Shown here: one piece after another, positions 59,201 through 64,000 of the stretch | Numbering within the stretch: the first letter of the stretch is position 1 | How the letters are laid out: each line of letters opens with the position of its first letter | NCBI GenBank assembly: GCA_033065855.1 | Contig: JAVXUO010000365.1 | Location: 1 to 64,000, forward strand | DNA from: Escallonia rubra | Taxonomy: Eukaryota > Streptophyta > Magnoliopsida > Escalloniales > Escalloniaceae | Direction: 5' to 3' | Length of the DNA: 64,000 nt | Notes under the pieces: model-generated | The model's input: the letters and a program-made list of their open reading frames with translations, nothing else | Told to the model about the DNA's origin: nothing | The model's database searches: none | Made by a program: the position numbers and the translations under genes

Positions 59201-62200
59201 CGAGGCAAGCTGTTAAACCTAAAATAAAGACATCCATTTTAGCTTGTCTATAGAGCGGTTACCAAACAAACAAGTTCGCTCGAATTAAGCTTGATCAACC
59301 TACTGATTGCAAAATGTAAGAAGGGGGGTACCTTTACACTGGCGCACATAAACGTCAAGCTTCGGACTGCGATCTTCAGTGCCTCTATTGCGACATGCAT
59401 GAAATGCTCTGTAATTTTGTTTTTACGACAGTTATTACGGCAACGGGGGTGGGGGAAGTCTGACCACGTAGTGGTGGTTAGGGAGGTGAGGGGTTGGGTG
59501 AAGGGGATGAATGACCGTGCGGGTGTGGGTGGTGTCGGTGCTGTGTGAGTGGAGGAGAAAACTGTGTGCGTGGAAGATGAGAGATAGAGCTATGTTGTGG
59601 TTTGGGGAAAAGTGCGGATTTGGAGGGAAATAGAAGGGGGTAGGGTGGGGTGGGGTTATCCGCAGCAGGGTGCGGTTGGAAGAATATTTGAGGGAATTGG
59701 TCGGTCGGGATTGGGGGAGAAGTGGATAGGGGAATCTGATGAAGTCAACCTGGGGGAGGGGTAATTTGGGGATGGGAAAATAGTAAGTTTAAAAAAAAAC
59801 CATGTTTTTCTAAGCCACCCCACTTTATAGAGATTTTAAAGATTGGACCCCCTTTTTCACAATTTCCCAAAAAAACCCCCTAAACTCCAGATATTTAACT
59901 CCAAAACCCATCTTATTAGAATTTTCCCTTAAGTTAGAGGTATGATGTTACATAAAGGGGAAATTAGAATAAGAGGGGTTTTGAACTTAAATATATGTAG
60001 ATGAATGGTTTGTGAAAAATGGGGGCCAATCCTTAAAATCTCTGAAGAGTGGGGTGGCTTGGAAAAAAATGGGTTTTTGTTTTAAACCCATATTTTCCCA
60101 TCCCCAAATTATCCCTCCCCAAGTTGACCCACATCAGATTCCCCTTTCCCAGTTCTCCGCCATTCCCGACTGACCCATTCCTTCCAAAATTCTTCCAACC
60201 CCACTCCACCCCCCCACCATGCGGTAGATCCCCACCCCACACCCTGCTGCGGATAACCCACCCCCCGACCCACATTCTATTTCCTTTCAAATCGGCACTT
60301 TTCCCCAAACCACAGCACACTACCCCCACGAACACGCACACAGCTTTGTCTCTCGTCTTCCACGCACACGGCTGTCTCCTACATGCACACAGCACCACCC
60401 GCACCCGCACGGTATTCCATCCCCTTCACCCAACCCCTCACCCCCCAACCACCACTGCGTGGTCAAACTTCCCTCACCCCGTTGCCATAACAACTGCCGT
60501 AATAAATAAATTACAGAGAGCTTCATGCATGTCGCTATAGAGGCACTGAAGATCGCAGTCCGAAGCTCGACGTTTGTGCCCGCCAGTATAAAGGTAACCC
60601 CCTTCTTACATTTTGCAATCAGTAGGTTGATCAAGCTTAATCTGAGCGACCTTATTTGTTTGGTAACCGCTCTATAGACAAGCTAAAATGGATGTCTTTA
60701 TTTTAGGTTTCACGACTTAACTCGTGAAATAAACAAGGTCGCTCAGATTAAGCTCGATCAACCTACTGATTGCAAAATGTAAGAAGGTGGGTACCTTTAC
60801 GTTGGCGTACACAAACATCGAGCGTTGGACTGCGATCTTCAGTGCCTCTAGAGCGACATGCATGAAACGATCTGTAATTTTGTTGTTACGGCATTGGAGG
60901 TGGGGGAAGTCTGACCACGTAGAAGTGGTTGGGGGTGAGGGCTTGGGAAAAAGGATGGAGGACCGTGCGGGTGCGGGTGGTGCCGGTGCTGTGTGCATGG
61001 AGGAAACAGCCGTGTGCGTGGAAGACGAGAGACGAAGCTGTGTTGTGGTTTGGGGAAAATTGCCAATTTGGAGGAAATAGAAGGGGGTGGGGTGGGTTAT
61101 CCACAATAGGGTGGGGTGGGTATCCGCCGCAGGGTGGGGGTGGGGTGGGGTTGAAATTGTTTTTGAGAGAATGGGTCGGTTGGGATTGAGGGAGAAGTGG
61201 AAAGGGGAATATGATGAAGTCAACCGGGGGGATGGGCAATTTGGGGATGGGAAAATAGTAAGTTTAAAAAAAACCATGTTTTTCCAAGCCACCCCACTTT
61301 TCAGAGATTTTAAAGATTGGACCCGCTTTTTCACAATTTCCCAAAAAAAAAACCCTTCATCTCCCGATATTTAACTCCAAAACCCATCTTATTCTATTTT
61401 TCCCTTAAGTTAGACGTATGATGTTACATAAAGGAAAATTTAGAATACGAGGGGTTTTGGACTTAAATATCCTTAGATTAGTGGTTTGTGAAAAATGGGG
61501 GGCCAATCTTTAAAATCTCTGAAACGTGGGTGGCTTTGAAAAAAAATTGTTTTGTTTAAAACCCATATTTTCCCATACCTAATCTATCCCTCCTTACATT
61601 GACCCACATCAGATTCCCTTTCCCAGTTCTCCCCCAATCCTGAATGACCCCATTCCTTCCAAAATTCTTCCAACCCTACTCCACCCCCACCTCACCCTGC
61701 GGCGGATACCCACCCTACCCTATTGTGGATAACCCACCCCACCCCACCCCCTTGTATTTCCCTCCAAATCGACACTTTTCCCCAAACCACAACAAATTAC
61801 CTCCACGAACACGTACACAGCTCTGTATCTCATCTTCCACGCACATGGTTGTCTCCTCCACACACACAGCACCGGCACCAACCGCACTCACACAGTCCTC
61901 TATCCCCTTCGCCCAACCCCTCACCCCTTCCCAAAGTGCCGATTTGGAGGGAATTAGAAGGGGGTTGGGTGAGTTATCTGTAGCAGGGTGGGGATGGGAT
62001 GGGGTTGGAAGAATTTTTGAGGGAATGGGTCTGTTGGGATTAGGGGAGAAGTGGAAAAGGGAATCTAATTAAGTAAACCTGGGGGATGGGTAATTTGGGG
62101 ATCGGAAAATAGTAAGATTAAGAAAAAACCATGTTTTTCTGAGCCACCTTACTTTTCAGAGATTTTAAATATTGGACCCTATTTTTCACAATTTCCCAAA

Positions 62201-64000
62201 CCCCCCCCCCCCCCCTTATCTCCAGACATTTAACTCCAAAACCCATCTTATTATAAGCTTCCCTTAAGTTATAGGTATGATGTTACATAATAGGGGTTTT
62301 GGGATTAAATATCTGTAGATGAGTGGTTTGTGAAAAAGGAGGGCCAATCTTTAAAATCTCTGAAAAGTGGGGTGGCTTAGAAAAAAAATGGATTTTGTTT
62401 TAAACCCATATTTTCCTATCCCCAAATTATCCATCCCCAAGTTGACCCACATCAGATTCCCCTTTCCCAGTTCTCCCCTTATCCCAACATTCTCATTCCT
62501 TTCAAAATTCTTCGAAACCCACTCTGCCCCCACCCTGCGGCGGATATCCACCCCACACCCTGCTGCGGATTACCCACCTCACCTGACCACCCTTTTATTT
62601 CCTTCCAAATTGGCACCTTTCCCCAAACCACAACACACTACATCCACAAAACGTTGTGTAATTATTTGTTACGGCAGCGGGGGTGGGGAAGTCTGACCAC
62701 ATAGTGGTTGTTGGGGGGTGAGGGTTTGGGTGAATAGATGGAGGACCGTGCGATGCGGGTGGTGTTGATGCTGTGTGCGTGGAGGAGACAATCGTGTGCA
62801 TGAAAGACGAGAGACAGAGCTGTGTTGTGGTTTGTGGAAAAGTGCCGAATTGGAAGGAAATAGAACGGGGGTGGGGTGGGTTATCCGCAGTAAGGTGGGG
62901 GTGGGTGGGGTGGGTATCCACCGCAGGGTGGGGGCGTGTGGTGGGGTTGGAAGAATTTTTTAGGGAATGGGTCAGTTGGGATTAGGGGAGAAGTGGAAAG
63001 GGGAATCTGATGAAGTCAACCTGGGGGAGGGGTAATTTGGGGATGGGAAAATAGTAAGTTTAAAAAAAATCATGTTTTTCCAAGCCACCCCACTTTTCAG
63101 AGATTTTTAAGGATCGGACCCCCTTTTTCACAATTTTTCAAAAAAAACCCCTCATCTCTAGATATTTAACTCCAAAACCCATCTTATTCTAATTCCCTTA
63201 AGTTAGAGGTATGATGTTACATAAAGGAAAAATTAGAATAATAGGGGTTTTGGGATTAAATATCTGTAGATGAGTGGTTTGTGAAAAAGGGGGTCCAATC
63301 TTTAAAATCTCTTAAAAGTGGGTTGGCTTGGAAAAAAATGAGTTTTGTTTAAAACCCATATTTTCCCATCCCTAAATTACCCCTCCCCACGTTGACCCAT
63401 ATCAGATTCCCCTTTCCCAGTTCTCCCCCAATCCTGACACACCCATTCCCTCCAAAATTCTTCCAACCCCACTCCACCCCCCACCTTGCGGTGGATACCC
63501 ACCCCACCTTACGGTGGATACCCACCCATCCTGCTGCGGATAACCCACCCCACCCCAGCCCCTTCTATTTCCCTCCAAATCGGCACTTTTCCCCAAACCA
63601 CAACACACTACCTCCACGAACACGTACACAACTCTGTCTCTCGTCTTCAACGCACACGGTAGTCTCCTCCACGCACATAACACCGGCACTACCCGCACCC
63701 GCATGGTACTCCATCCTCTTCGCCCAACCCCTCACTCCCCAACCACCACTACGTGGTTAGACTTACCCCACCCCCACTGCCGTAACAACAAAACTACAGA
63801 GCGTGTCATGCGTGTTGCTGTAGAGGCACTGAAGATCTCAGGCCGAAACGCGACGTTTGTGCGCGCCAGTGTAAAGGTACCCCCATTCTTACATTTTGCA
63901 ATTAGTAGGTTGATCGAGCTTAATCTGAGCGACCTTGTTTGTTTGGCAACCCCTCTATAGACAAGCTAAAATGGATGTCTTTATTTTAGGTTACACAGTT

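Larger units (their letters stand above)
54620..64000. repeat. Tandem array of long alternating inverted repeats (palindromic satellite), continues off the right edge
   Basis: Arms of about 700 bp alternate orientation around two spacer types. The first, TTAAGTTAGAGGTATGATGT plus TACATAAAGG, lies near 57190, 57290, 58490, 59940, 61420, 62275 and 63210, always in the same direction. The second, of about 70 bp (CGCTCTATAGACAAGCTAAA, then ATGGATGTC...TTTAGG), lies near 56450, 58030, 59240 (inverted), 60690 and 63970. Full period is about 1.45 kb. Arms contain CCAATCTTTAAAATCTCTGA, ACCCATATTTTCCCATCCCC, GTTGACCCACATCAGATTCC and a C-rich block. Many open frames of 60-200 codons on both strands repeat from arm to arm and show no domain, so none is called. 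Confidence 0.85.

Noticed and set aside
60049..61334. Open frames of 125-205 codons on both strands in the array, rich in Pro/His/Thr or Gly/Trp/Val
   Set aside because: The same frames recur in every arm in both orientations and arise from the C-rich repeat block. No conserved domain, start context or codon bias suggests a protein.
1..64000. CRISPR arrays, tRNA and rRNA genes, bacterial operons
   Set aside because: I looked for regularly spaced short repeats and for tRNA B-box-like GGTTCGAATCC sequence on both strands and saw none. The tandem repeats present have long units or no unique spacers.

Overview
This is nuclear DNA from a flowering plant, most likely a eudicot. The evidence is AT-rich sequence, GT-AG introns, and plant families of transposable elements (hAT, MULE with FAR1-like transposase, CACTA, Tourist/PIF-Harbinger, L1 and RTE LINEs, Sirevirus-type Copia, Ty3 LTR, Helitron). 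There is no bacterial-style gene packing. Only one host gene can be supported with confidence; nearly everything else is transposon-derived and decayed. I cannot name the species.

Region 1 (1-16.3 kb, minus strand): a BAH-domain gene resembling Arabidopsis ASI1/IBM2/SG1. It runs off the left edge. I assembled it from a putative 5'UTR exon (ends 16181), a first coding exon (12857-13246, first ATG at 13207), an exon at 743-911 and a partial exon at 1-645. Two introns are very large: about 2.9 kb and 11,945 bp. They hold a hAT element (13780-14464), another small hAT (3879-4390), an RTE-type LINE remnant (about 6.45-7.44 kb), a Tourist-like element (9461-11065) with a second TIR element nested in it, and several tandem duplications. 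In Arabidopsis, ASI1 allows full-length transcription through introns containing heterochromatic transposons, so a homologue that itself carries such an intron is notable.

Region 2 (16.3-23.4 kb): a GC-skewed minisatellite just upstream of the gene, a fold-back TIR element (17.2-18.3 kb), and three non-autonomous hAT elements (18662-20537, 20653-21276, 22111-23325). Subterminal AACCG- or GTTCG-type repeats and 8-bp target duplications mark them.

Region 3 (23408-37888): a 14.5-kb unit bounded by roughly 270-bp inverted repeats, best read as a large Mutator-like element. It holds a broken FAR1/MULE transposase (+), a five-copy tandem repeat, and a broken plant-mobile-domain plus Ulp1-protease gene (-). 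An L1 LINE fragment, a 0.7-kb CCCTAATTAA-type minisatellite, and CACTA transposase remnants (TNP2-like and a second ORF) lie further in.

Region 4 (37.9-54.6 kb): a nearly complete but frameshifted Sirevirus-like Copia element on the minus strand (37947-45896), with LTRs carrying arrays of a GTCGAC-centred palindrome just upstream of the TATA box. Next come a small TIR element, a Ty3-type LTR with its polypurine tract (46688-48161), and a decayed Helitron Rep/helicase (about 50.4-52.9 kb). Two stretches here show nothing I recognise.

Region 5 (54.62-64.0 kb, continuing off the edge): a tandem array of long alternating inverted repeats (arms about 0.7 kb, period about 1.45 kb). Near its left end one hAT element has been cut in two, and one half inverted with its flank, by a local rearrangement.
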